From assembly GCA_023159155.1 (NCBI GenBank), contig JAJNNX010000048.1:395304-459303 (forward strand): 64,000 nt of DNA, given 5' to 3'. The position numbers and the translations under genes are program-made. Positions 12,583-22,682 of this stretch are shown piece by piece; the stretch's first letter is position 1, and every line of letters begins with the position of its first letter. This stretch comes from Ustulina deusta (Eukaryota; Ascomycota; Sordariomycetes; Xylariales; Xylariaceae). The notes under the pieces were generated by a model. It saw only the letters and a list, made by a program, of their open reading frames with translations. It did no database searches and was not told the DNA's origin.

Positions 12583-14143
12583 TTTGACTGGTGTTGTTTG
12601 TTTGATGCTTCGAAGCTGAGAGAAAGATGTAGGTCGGCCGGCGACGAGCAAGGACAAATATGTTTACAGCGAAGAGAAGGTTTGGTCAAAAGGAAGAGAC
12701 AGGGGATGTTTAAGAAGAACGGATGAATGGTTGAGATGGGTGATTTCAACCTTGGCATCACACGGGATACAGGCCCTTTTGTACGATCATGCGAGCATCT
12801 ACAGGATTTCTACGATTTGATAATGTGACTGATCAATCAAGGACTGAACGCTTGTCCATTCGCCAACAACAGGGGCTATGGTACTAGGCGCTCCGCCATA
12901 CTGATCCTCGACATTGATGAGCGCCCCTGAGACGGATCCGAACAGCGTCCGAGAGGTTCGCGAATAGTTTAGCTGGAGATGTCATCGAGATAGCCTAAAA
13001 CGGCAACGATTGGGAAGCTTGACGTGAACACACATGGTACCAGTACCGCGAGTGTCACAAGCTCCACTGAATAAACATACAAAACGCTGATAATATGCGG
13101 CCGTCTGATTGGAGGCGCGTTGACGGTGTTTACCGAAGGAACGAAACGAGGGCAGATCCCTTGGGTTTCATGGTGAAGAGCCGCGTCGGGAGGGGCGGGA
13201 ACGGGGGTCTGAGACGCCAACTGTAACGGCATGCTCGTCCCCCCGCTGGCCCAGACAGCCATTTGCGCGCAAAGACAAACGAATCTTGGCGATCGTCTCT
13301 GACACCCGAGATTCAGGAGGGCGCAAGGGCTGCCCTCGCTCTCCTCGTTTTCCGGCTTGGGGGAGATCCGGCGTTACAGATGCTTGGCAGCGTCATTCCG
13401 CCCTTCTCTCGATCGTGACCATGGGGCGCCCCGGAGTGTCTGTTTATGGGGTTGAAACATGCGACGAACAATACGGTCGAGTTGAGACCGCCACCTTGCA
13501 AGAGAATGGATGACATCTAAGATGGTGCAACAGGAACGAGAAGACGGAGAAGGCGAGTGGTCGATCAGTGCAATATTTAGAAACTGCATTGTGGCATATT
13601 CTGTTAACTGATACGCCAGAGACGTCATTTCGCGCGGTGAGGTCTTTTGTAGATACCTCCTGGTCTTATAGTAGTAGCCCTAGAAAATTCCAAAGACACG
13701 CCCGCTGGTGGCTTCTTTGTGCAGATATTTATTTTATTGTATTTTTGGGTTTTAATGCCTATTTTAAAAACCCCTTGTTGGACATCGTCACTGTCCGAGC
13801 ACTCTGAAAACAGGCTTTGGTACCTAGTATTTTATTAGTCAGACTGCTGCCGCCTAGCACACCTCAAGGTTGTCGGGACCCCCCCATTGACCCCACAACC
13901 TTGCTACTAAGTACATTCCTTCGCGCGGCTTGACCTTTTTGACTAGGTACCTATCCACGAGACTACCACCTGGATCAGAAGACTTGAAACAGCGGCGGTC
14001 CACCTACTTAGCAGTCAAGTTCTCTCATTCTAGCATCCATGAAATCGGATTAAGTCAGGGAGCGACATTGATTTTCTATTGTCCATAGCAGGAAGCTTTG
14101 TTTCTCTTAGTTCTTTTCCTTTTCAACCTGACCTCCCTTCCAA
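12583..14143. other. Divergent intergenic region, no supported gene
   Basis: This is the shared upstream region of the minus-strand secreted peptide and the plus-strand Rieske gene. Minus-strand frames at 12969..13262 and 13313..13628 overlap in different frames and show no domain. Motifs such as GACTAGGTACCTATCC near 13940 belong to the TACCTA-type low-complexity class seen across the window. Confidence 0.45.
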
Positions 14144-15484
14144 ATGTCAACAATCGCCATTGGCTTTGCTCAAGATCTCACAAATTCGCGGTATGCACTT
14201 CGGCTGTCAAATGGCAAGCGGCTCGTACTGTTTCGCTTGCCTCGAATCGTCCAATCAGATACCCCGACTGCCCTCGGTTGCCATGATTGGATCTACTACG
14301 CCATGGAGGCTGAGTGTCCCCATGCCCGTGGGCCAATGGCTGATGCTCATATAGACATTGAGGATTCGTCCTACGTCGCATCATGCCCCTGGCATGCCTA
14401 CGACTTCAACCTTGATACCGGTGAGTCTAGCTATGGCGTTAAAGCCTGCACCTATCCCGTGCGGCTGCAGGATGGTCGAGTGCTGTTGCAGCTTGCAGAG
14501 GCACAAGGTGTGCGACTGTCTGCCATCCAGGCTATCAGTGAGAAGGTCAAGTTCAAACATGGTCCGAGGAAAAAGCCCGCCAGTTTGCCCACGTATCTCG
14601 GTGATGAGGCTACACTGTGTGATTGGTGTGTCCATGTCCTGAATACTTCCGACCCTGAGCACAAGATCGAACTTACCACCCACCTCTTCTCATTATTCGC
14701 TACGCGGGAACAGTCCTCGACCCCCATGGAGCTTGGTGCTGGCATTGTAGCAGCCCCTGATGAGCCTCCAAGGGAGAATCTTAGAGAAGTGAAACCTAGC
14801 CAGATGCCAAAGGCTGGAAAAGGAGGAAGCCTGAAGAGTAGGATTACTATCCTGCACGCTCTTGCCAATATCGAGCAATGGGCTATCGACCTTGCTCTCG
14901 ATATATGCGTGAGGTTCGCCAAGTTTCAAACTACTGCGACCGCTGACTCGGGTTCTCAAAATTTGCCTCGGACTTTTTACTACGACTGGCTCAAGGTAGC
15001 TAATGATGAGGCCAAGCACTTCTCACTCCTCCGCGCTCGGCTGGAGGAGCTAGGGAGCCACTTCGGGGCGCTACCGGTGCATCATGGTTTATGGGAGTCC
15101 GCTACCATGACGGCGCACGATCTCCGGGCGAGGATTAGTGTCATCGCACTCGTCCACGAGGCTCGCGGTCTAGATATCAATCCGCTGACGATTGAGAAGT
15201 TTCGCGTCGCGGGAGATACGGAGAGTGTCGACGTCATGACAATCATTCACAATGACGAGATCACACACGTGACGACAGGCCACCGATGGTTGACGTGGAT
15301 TTGCCAGCTAGAAGGCACAGATCCGGTCCAGGTCTTCCGGACCAATGTGCAGAAGCATTTCAGGGGGGCTGTCAAGGGCCCTTTCAATACGGATGCAAGA
15401 CAACAGGCGGGCATGGACAGGCGTTATTATGAGCATCTAACCGGACTGCCAGGCGGGAAAGGAGAAGTCATTGCGGGGGGGTAA
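14144..15484 (+). CDS. Rieske [2Fe-2S] domain fused to DUF455/ferritin-like domain
   Basis: This intronless frame encodes 446 residues. The N-terminal domain has the Rieske cluster ligands C58-x-H60 (AECPHARGPM) and C81-x2-H84 (SCPWHAYDF), in the usual order and spacing. From about residue 235 the sequence matches the DUF455/ferritin-like pattern of paired Glu/His on helices: E244 in LANIEQWAID, E289 and H292 in ANDEAKHFSLL, E339 in LVHEARGLDINP, and Glu/His in HNDEITHVTTGHRW. A Rieske electron donor joined to a possible di-metal helical domain suggests a self-contained oxidoreductase, but the substrate is unknown. The start 14144 is the first ATG of the open frame, in a CT-rich leader. Rieske is confident, DUF455 fairly confident, function open. 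Confidence 0.9.
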   Translation: MSTIAIGFAQDLTNSRYALRLSNGKRLVLFRLPRIVQSDTPTALGCHDWIYYAMEAECPHARGPMADAHIDIEDSSYVASCPWHAYDFNLDTGESSYGVKACTYPVRLQDGRVLLQLAEAQGVRLSAIQAISEKVKFKHGPRKKPASLPTYLGDEATLCDWCVHVLNTSDPEHKIELTTHLFSLFATREQSSTPMELGAGIVAAPDEPPRENLREVKPSQMPKAGKGGSLKSRITILHALANIEQWAIDLALDICVRFAKFQTTATADSGSQNLPRTFYYDWLKVANDEAKHFSLLRARLEELGSHFGALPVHHGLWESATMTAHDLRARISVIALVHEARGLDINPLTIEKFRVAGDTESVDVMTIIHNDEITHVTTGHRWLTWICQLEGTDPVQVFRTNVQKHFRGAVKGPFNTDARQQAGMDRRYYEHLTGLPGGKGEVIAGG

Positions 15485-16081
15485 CGAGGGGAATTATGGC
15501 CTTGCGAAGGGAAACTTGACATCTACATGAAATCCTTATGCAACTAACCGCCTGGGATTCTTTCCATCTGGTTACAGTAAGAAAGCCCAATAGCTTCCTC
15601 TCGCCCAAGTCAAGGATATTGTAGAGAACTACTCGGGTGCTTTCGTGCACTGAGACAGGTGTAAGTACCTAAGTACCTTGTGCCGGTACCATCCTCCTGG
15701 GGCTCAGGGCTCAGCCCGATAGCGGGGCAAGTGAGGCTAAGCACGCTAATGCCGGCTGCTGTACCCCCGCAGGTAGACGGCTATCATAGGTCATTCATTG
15801 CGGGCGTTCTCGCGAAAGAGCGGGGTTGACGATCTGCCCCAACTCGTCCTACGCATACCTCGATGACTAGCCTGGCTTCCCCGTATTCTGTCATGGATAC
15901 AATCATCTGTCTTCTTTTCACCCTTTCCTAAGTGATTGCTGGCTTTCTCTTTACATGCTCTTCGGTCTTCCCGCTTTTCCTTCAAGGTTTCACCAACTCC
16001 CCATTTTCATCCTCGTCTCTGCTGACTCTCCCCTCGCCCTTCTCCCTACGTTCCCCCTCGTCAGCAGGCAACCGGGGCAAC
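15485..16081. other. Intergenic stretch and CT-rich leader
   Basis: No gene seen. From about 15930 the plus strand is strongly pyrimidine-rich up to the AMMECR1 start, as is common for fungal 5' leaders. The open frame extends upstream to 15932 only because stops are absent. Confidence 0.5.
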
Positions 16082-16876
16082 ATGGCGACTGTCTCGCATT
16101 GCCTCTACTGTTTCGAGACTCTGGCTGCTCACCTCGGACACCGCAAGTCAATGACCCTTCAAGAGGTGGACGAGGCATGGCAGAGTTACTGCAAAGATGC
16201 CGATATCATGGCCAAGAAACAGTCTCCGGCACTCCGCCGTGTTGCCGACAGCTCCGCTTCAGCGAGTAGCCTATCTACGCCGTCTTCGGGCTCGACGCTC
16301 TCGCTGGACAACGATACTCCCGCGACATCGACTGCTTCCTTGCCCACGGAGCGCGCTCCCATCACCGAGTCTCCACTCTTCATAACCTGGAATACCGTCT
16401 CCTCGGGTTCGGGACACACGTCGCTCCGAGGATGTATCGGGACGTTCGAGGCACAGGAGCTGGAAGAGGGGATCTCCTCCTATGCCATCACCTCCGCAAT
16501 CCACGACACGCGGTTCGAACCCATTTCAAAGCGAGAGCTGCCCTCGCTCGAGGTCGCCGTCACGCTTCTAACCGACTTCGAGGATTGTGACGACGCCATG
16601 GATTGGGAGCTAGGAACCCACGGTATACGGATTAGCTTCATTGAACGTGGCAGGCGATATGGCGCTACGTACCTTCCAGACGTGGCACCGGAACAGGGTT
16701 GGACTAAGGAAGAGACATTGGTGAGCCTTATGCGGAAGGCCGGCTGGGTTGGCCGAAGAGACACGTGGCAAAATATTGACCTCAAGGTCGTCCGGTACCA
16801 AGGCAAAAAGGAATCATTGCGATATTCTGAATACAAGCACTGGCATGACTGGGTCGAAGCAAATACTGGCGCATGA
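16082..16876 (+). CDS. AMMECR1 domain protein
   Basis: The gene encodes 264 residues without introns. The family hallmark LRGCIGTFEA lies at residues 115-124. Further AMMECR1 features follow: SSYAITSAIHDTRFEPIS, a LEVAVTLLTDFEDCDD strand, GTHGIRISF, ATYLPDVAPEQGW and LMRKAGWVG. Residues 55-95 form a Ser/Thr-rich insertion, often seen in fungal members. The start at 16082 was chosen over in-frame codons upstream (15932) because the family begins close to this Met and the upstream part is leader-like. AMMECR1 proteins are conserved from archaea to humans; their biochemical role remains poorly defined, so no reaction is claimed. Confidence 0.93.
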   Translation: MATVSHCLYCFETLAAHLGHRKSMTLQEVDEAWQSYCKDADIMAKKQSPALRRVADSSASASSLSTPSSGSTLSLDNDTPATSTASLPTERAPITESPLFITWNTVSSGSGHTSLRGCIGTFEAQELEEGISSYAITSAIHDTRFEPISKRELPSLEVAVTLLTDFEDCDDAMDWELGTHGIRISFIERGRRYGATYLPDVAPEQGWTKEETLVSLMRKAGWVGRRDTWQNIDLKVVRYQGKKESLRYSEYKHWHDWVEANTGA

Positions 16877-17676
16877 TAGACACGATTACGCGCACCAGAA
16901 GTGTCACTTGAAGCGGCTCTAGCCGAGGCGTTCGTGAAGGGAGTCGGTTCTTTTTTCAAGACAAGGCAGTCAAGGCGTTCTTGGCGAATAGGTTTGATAC
17001 AGAGACGGAGCAACGGTTCTTGAACTCATTTGATACAGGTAGATGGCTTTTCTACTCTCACCTCTTAGCTTGATCTCATGCACCAATACAAGAAGACCAA
17101 ATTGCAGAAAGGCCTTTCCTTGATCGAGAAAGGGATAGAGAGGGATGGAGGGGGGAATCATCATTCCCTTAATCTATTACTATCGAAGGCCTTGGCGCAG
17201 TCGATGTTTCTTCTCCCTGGCAACATGGTACACTAGAGTAGTCTAGTCGCCCTTGACGACTGGGAATAATTGTTGGATCGGCGTCCTAGTGCCTATATAT
17301 ATTTCCTAGTACGGGTAGGGTAAAACATAAGAATGAACTCGGATAGCTGACCTCGCGATGCTCACTGGAATGGGCACCACGTCACTTAAACCTCCATCAA
17401 GCCGCTCCAGATCGAATGTCTCAGAACAAATAGCATCACTACCTCTCCTTCATTCCACCACGCTTCGTCCCTGTTGATCGGCCACCGAGTTTCCATTCCG
17501 CGTATCTACCCACTTCACGATGTCAATGTCTTCACGCGGTCATTATCTCACGTCCTTTCCTTACTTTCCATAACGCCCTTCCTGTTTTCTTTTATCTCTT
17601 TCTGGCCTCGCAATCGATGAATTGCCCTATTCACATTTGTCCTCACTTCGCTCGATGTTCCCGGAGACGACTCAAC
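16877..17676. other. Intergenic stretch with CT-rich leader
   Basis: No supported gene. The right third is CT-rich and reads as the leader of the aspartic protease gene. An alternative in-frame ATG for that gene lies at 17617. Confidence 0.5.
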
Positions 17677-20600
17677 ATGTCGTCGCTTCTCGCACCGCTT
17701 TCGAGCTCGGCAATAGTGCGCGTTGCTTCAGTGTTGGGAGTAATATTCTCCGTCCTCGCCGGTGAGGCCGTGGCGCTTCAGACTAGCAATGGCTCGCGAG
17801 TCCCCGAGACGGCCGACGTAGACGTTGCCTCGTTGAATAAACATGCTGGAGGCCAGATTCTTGCCATGCCGCTCAAGCGCATCGATCACAGAGGCGTCGC
17901 GACGCCGAGTATAGGGAGGAGATTTTTCAAGGCGGACGTCCTAGGGGTATTTGGGGCCGCATATATGGCTGAGTGTATGCCTCTTTCATCTTTTTTTCTC
18001 CCCTTCACTCTGGCTCTGTTTATCTCATCCATTGCTTCATCCCTCGGGGAAATTTGCGATAATTCTCTCAGGCTCTTTATCCTGTATAAAATAAAATAGA
18101 GGAGACGAAATAAGAAGTGGCAAGAGAGTCGCCACTCAGAATGAAGAGCAGCACAGCATATACGATGGCAACTGACCAGGTGAACAGTGACGATCGGCAC
18201 AAGCAAGGACGGGAAAAAGCAGGTTATCGACGTGCTGATAGACACGGGCTCGTTTGAACTGTGGGTCAACCCGGTTTGCTCGGCGTCAAACGTGCCTGAG
18301 TTCTGCGAAGCTTTTGGCCACTATGACCCTGCGCTGTCGTCTACTAGCCAGAAGATTAGCGGTCAATTTGGAATCAAGTATGGGTCTGGCCAGGTCGCGG
18401 GCGATTATTATAAGGATGATATTTACATTTCTGGTAAGTCGAAACAACGAAACGTCTCTGACATCTAGTGCGAAGATGGTGGTGGCAGAAACTGTGGACT
18501 TCCCTTGGGGTTTCCAAAAAGAGAGAGAGAGAAGAAGAAGAAGAAGAAGAAGAAGAAGAAGAAGAAGAAGAAGAAGAAGAAGAAGAAGAAGAAGAAGAAG
18601 AAGAAGAAGAAGAAGAAGAAGAAGAAGAAGAAGAAGAAGAAGAAGAAGAAGAAGAAGAAGACAGTATGGATCTAAGACTTCCGGAGTTGTGACTAATGGA
18701 ACTTTGTGATAATAGGCGCGAAGGTCGAAGGTCAACAATTCGGCGTGGCGAACTCGTCTGAGCTCGTTTGGTTCGGAATCTTGGGGCTTGCCCATGGTCA
18801 GGGGAATGGGTTCATTAAATACCCTCTCCTGATTGATTCTGTAGCTGCTCGGGGCCTCGCGAATTCAAAGCTGTTTAGCATAGACCTTGGTAAACAATCT
18901 AGTCCGGGAGGTGAGTGAGCATTCAATATTGCACCGGGCCAGCCGTGAGGTTCTGGAACTATGATATCTTGATTTATACAATGCTAACTTACCGTCAGGT
19001 GCCATCACGGGCGAGTTGGTGTTTGGAGGTGTTGATACGAACAAATACGCCGGTCTGCTAAAGAAGGTCCCTACAGACCTATACGATCCGTAAGTCTGTT
19101 GCTCTGCTCCCGTAGTGTTTTCGGACATGGATGGTTGTCCTCTGACAAGAACAGACACTACAAGATAACACTCAACTCGCTCGCACATCGCCCCCCTGGA
19201 TCCGGGGTATCAACGCCCTTCATAGACTCCAACCTCCCCGTATCCGTGATTGTCGACTCCGGTACAACGCTCTCTCTGCTCCCCGAACCCATCGTCAAAA
19301 AGCTCGCGGCGCAGTTCCCAGGCGCAGAGCCCGATGGCGCCGGCGGATACCGCGTTGACTGCGCGTATCAAAGTCTGGGTGGCAGTGTGGATTTCAGTTT
19401 CCTCTCCGAAAACGAGACTGTCACGATCAATGTCGGATATCGCGATTTCATCTGGAACAGCGGCGGTGACTGTTTCCTCGGCGTCTGGTCCAGCAATGAT
19501 CTTGGAGTTTGGATTTTGGGAGATACATTTCTGAGGGGTGCTTACAGTTAGTTTTATTCCTCTCTTTCTGCGCCTTCATATCCCGTGTTGTTCTGCGTCG
19601 CTGTATTCCGAGCTGTCGGTCAGACTACCATGCATCATCCCTTTCTTCTTTCCTCTCGTGATGATTCTCTCGAAACTAACTGTGGTGGTTCTGCACAGTC
19701 GCGTTTGATCAGACGAATAACGCACTTTTCATGTCTAATTATGTATCTTGTGGCGATGGGCAGTCAAATCTTGTCACCGTGCCGGCCGGCCCAGACGCTG
19801 CGGCCAAGATCCCGGGGGCATGTTCTGTAGTTGCCGCCTCGCCTCCGGCCTCCTCGAGCACATCGGTATCTGTTGCAAAATCCCCAGGCGGGACAGTATC
19901 GAGCGCCGTCATTCCAACCAGCGCATCTACTCGTGGTCCAACCTTGAATCCCGTGGAACCTCCCCATGTCACACCTCCCATCACCTCCGCTCCGTCTAAT
20001 TCGGTGCCCACTCAAAGCCCTTCTCCCGGAGATCCGAAGCCAAATGGTGTAGGATCACTCGCTGATACAGACCCCGAAGCCTCCCCGGCATTAAAAGAAC
20101 CAGATGGGTTGGGCGTTCTGATGACGACAATCACGAATACCATCACCCGTGCCGTCGTATACACGGTGGTAGGAGCATGTCCAGATTCCGTGGTGAACTG
20201 CCCATTCCGGAACCAAGTCGCGACGCGCTTCGAGACACTCACCACGACATTCTGCCCAGGACACGGCGATTCAATATCGATACCACATATTACCACGGCC
20301 GCTGTAGGTGGCGCCGGGGAGATAATATTCGTCACGGGAGCGAGGGCACCGGCTAGCACACATGTACTGGAGATAGGAGCCACGGGATCCAACGGAGAAC
20401 AAATAGAAGAAGAAGAGGAGGAGGGCGAGCAAGTGATAATAACAACAGTCTACCCCACAACAGCAACCTACAAGATCATGTCCTGCGCCCCAGGAGACGA
20501 CGCCTGCGCAACCGGCATGACGGTCACACGCGTCACCACTCTCGCAAAGACGGTCGTCGTGCACCCCGTCGCCACGCCGTCTCTGTCGGACGTCGCGCCC

Positions 20601-20783
20601 GAGGGCGAATTCGCGCCGGGCAAGAATCAGAATATCAATAAGAATGCTAGTGCCACATGGAACGGCACCCAAGGCGGCCCCGTCGTCATCTCCGCCGCGG
20701 CGCCCGTCGACGACGCCAAGATCGATACGCGGTACCTCGGGGCCGGGTTCATGTTCGTCTGGGGCATCATGATGTTGCTATAA
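17677..20783 (+). CDS. Pepsin-type (A1) aspartic protease, probable GPI-anchored, six exons
   Basis: Exons join(17677..17974, 18188..18433, 18716..18910, 18999..19089, 19155..19546, 19699..20783) stay in frame and give 768 residues. A signal peptide ([17 protein letters not shown]) precedes a propeptide. The first catalytic site is D118 in [11 protein letters not shown], the second D311 in [19 protein letters not shown] and [10 protein letters not shown] are typical A1 surroundings. After the catalytic domain comes a long Ser/Thr/Pro-rich stalk and a hydrophobic end ([16 protein letters not shown]), which suggests a GPI signal as in yapsins and OpsB-type proteases. The likely site of action is the plasma membrane or cell wall. 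Intron 2 is 282 nt, swollen by a GAA tract. The donor at 19547 (GTTAGT) is a weak form. An in-frame ATG at 17617 is possible, but 17677 places the signal peptide first. Confidence 0.9.
18531..18661 (+). repeat. (GAA)n trinucleotide microsatellite within an intron
   Basis: About 43 nearly perfect GAA/AAG units (~130 nt) lie inside intron 2 of the aspartic protease and are preceded by a GA dinucleotide run. Reading through the intron hits a stop at 18466..18468, so it must be spliced for a full protease. The Glu-only and Arg-only frames over the tract are artefacts of the repeat. Confidence 0.97.
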
Positions 20784-20784
20784 T

Positions 20785-20900
20785 CGTAGTACCATCCATC
20801 CATCCATCCACCCATCCACCCATCCATCCATCCATCCACCCATCCACCCATCCATCCATCCATCCACCCATCCACCCATCCATCCATCCATCCATCCCAT
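20785..20900 (+). repeat. Tetranucleotide satellite with higher-order period, 3' flank of the protease
   Basis: CATC units are interspersed with CACC units in a regular pattern: four CATC, CACC, CATC, CACC, repeating as a block of about 28 nt roughly three times, then a tail of CATC units. It begins within a few bases of the protease stop and so probably lies in its 3' UTR. Confidence 0.92.
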
Positions 20901-21848
20901 TTCATTGTCTCTACCTGCTCAAGGCCGGCCGGGGTTCGAGGTTGGGATGGGATGTTATCGGGGGGTGAGAAGCGGTGGAAGGAAGGTCGAGAGACGAAAA
21001 GAAAAAAAAACAAAATTCATGGTTGGTGTGAAATGTCGAGTAAAGACAACAGCACCAGCAACAATACCAAAGACAAAAAACGAGACAGTAAAAGAAACGC
21101 GGGGATCGATATTGTTCACGACGAATGCTAAGCAAGGAGTGGTTGCCACGATCACGCAGGGGCTGTTGCATGAGACGGATTCATTGGAAGCTACTGCGCG
21201 GCACGACATTGGTCATCCGGGCATCGGGGCGGAATTGAGGGGATGTAAAGACTTACAATAGATATACCAGATAATATACGACGTAGATGAGGCACTTGAC
21301 CTAGGTTGACAGATACAGGGCTTCGGCCGAGTTGACCATGGACTAAGCAACGAGATCATAATGATAGATTTTACACGCATCTAGTACCAATGATTGATTC
21401 CATCGGCCGTCGAAACTCGTCCGGCGAATACATCTCGCGCATGTCTGGATGATGCAATGTTCTCACAGATCTAGTTGCTGCTGGGCCATGATAGCGGACA
21501 ACGAGGTCTCAGGGATTCGGATTCGATTATCTGAAGAAAGAAACGCGCTTCCTCCAGCATGAGAAATATAAAACAGGAAAAGAAGAAAGGAAAAAAAATA
21601 AATAAAAAAAAGGTAAGGAATAAAGAACCATGGATAACTAACCCGGGCTACTCCCTCCCTTAACCCCCCGCCTGAACGCCGATGTCATTCCCCAGGATAT
21701 AATGTGCTGAAAGACCAACCAAGCAACAGGTAAATACAGCGAAAGAGAGAAAAAAAAAGCCCCGCTTCGATTGCCAGTCCCCGTGGAATCGGCAATATCG
21801 TGTCTTCGTACAGCCCAGTCGGTGTGCCAGCCTACCTAACCTACCTAC
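20901..21848. other. Intergenic stretch between convergent genes
   Basis: It lies between the 3' ends of the plus-strand protease and the minus-strand Ras-like gene. A-rich runs occur at about 21000 and 21590-21612. A TACC tetramer run (about 21834-21853) abuts the Ras-like stop. No gene supported. Confidence 0.5.
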
Positions 21849-22682
21849 CTACCAACACCTCAAACTCTTCCAAAAGCCATTACCACCCCTCCTCCCAAAC
21901 GACCCATCGAACCTCGGGCCCCGGACACCAACGCCCCTCTTCTCGTCGGCGGGGCCGCCGTAGCGGTCGTCGCCCAGCGGCGTGAGCGGCTTGGTGACGC
22001 CGCGCCGATCCATCTCGGGGGGGTTGATGATGACGCCCATCTCGGCGAGCCGGCGCGACTCGACGACGCGACGCACGATGAGCGCAAAGGTCTCCTCGAT
22101 GTTGACCTCGAGGCGGGCGCTCGTCTCCATGAAGCCGCAGCCGCGCCGGCGCGCCCACTCGAGGCCCAGGGCGGCCGAGACCTGGCGCGACTCCTGCAGG
22201 TCGCACTTGTTCCCGGCGACGATCTTGACGGGCGGGACGACGCGCCCGCCGCCGCCGCGGTCGTAGGCGCCGCCCCCGCTGACGCCCAGGCCGGCCCGGC
22301 GCGCGCGCGCGGCGTTATCGAGCCGCGTCTCGGCCTCCATGTCGATCAGCTCGTTGAAGTAGCCGAGGGCGTCGAGGCTGTCGGCCGAGGTGATGTCGTA
22401 GACGAGCAGGAAGGCGTCGGCGCCGAGGTTCGACGACGCCCACATGCCGCGGTACTCCTCCTGGCCGGCCGTGTCCGTCAGGCCGAGGTGGTATGTTGTC
22501 CCGTCGATGCGCCGCGTGATGCTGTAGCTGTCCTCGATGGTGGGGTCGTATTCCGACGTCCATTGCGAGCGCACGAGACGCAGCGTGATGGACGACTTGC
22601 CGCAGCCGCCGTCGCCGCAGATGGTGATGGAGATGGGCACGGGGGGCTGGCCATTGGCCGCTGCGGGGGGTTGGTTGTGCAT
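21849..22682 (-). CDS. Ras-like small GTPase with non-canonical C-terminus
   Basis: The gene encodes 277 residues without introns. The nucleotide-binding elements are intact: P-loop GDGGCGKS (23-30), effector YDPTIEDSY, switch II DTAGQEEY, GNKCDL and ETSA. Differences from classic Ras are a Gly/Arg-rich insertion of about 30 residues before the NKxD motif, a long basic/Gly-rich C-terminal extension, and an end at KSLRCW instead of a CaaX box. It probably acts as a membrane-associated signalling switch, but the lipid-anchor site is unclear. A donor-like GT near the end could in principle splice to a different C-terminus downstream, though no good acceptor was evident. Very high third-position GC gives long antisense shadow frames. 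Confidence 0.92.
   Translation of the reverse strand: MHNQPPAAANGQPPVPISITICGDGGCGKSSITLRLVRSQWTSEYDPTIEDSYSITRRIDGTTYHLGLTDTAGQEEYRGMWASSNLGADAFLLVYDITSADSLDALGYFNELIDMEAETRLDNAARARRAGLGVSGGGAYDRGGGGRVVPPVKIVAGNKCDLQESRQVSAALGLEWARRRGCGFMETSARLEVNIEETFALIVRRVVESRRLAEMGVIINPPEMDRRGVTKPLTPLGDDRYGGPADEKRGVGVRGPRFDGSFGRRGGNGFWKSLRCW

Noticed and set aside
18254..18795. Frames with long Arg, Glu or Leu runs
   Set aside because: They are translations of the intronic GAA microsatellite; the protease exons on both sides show that it is spliced out.
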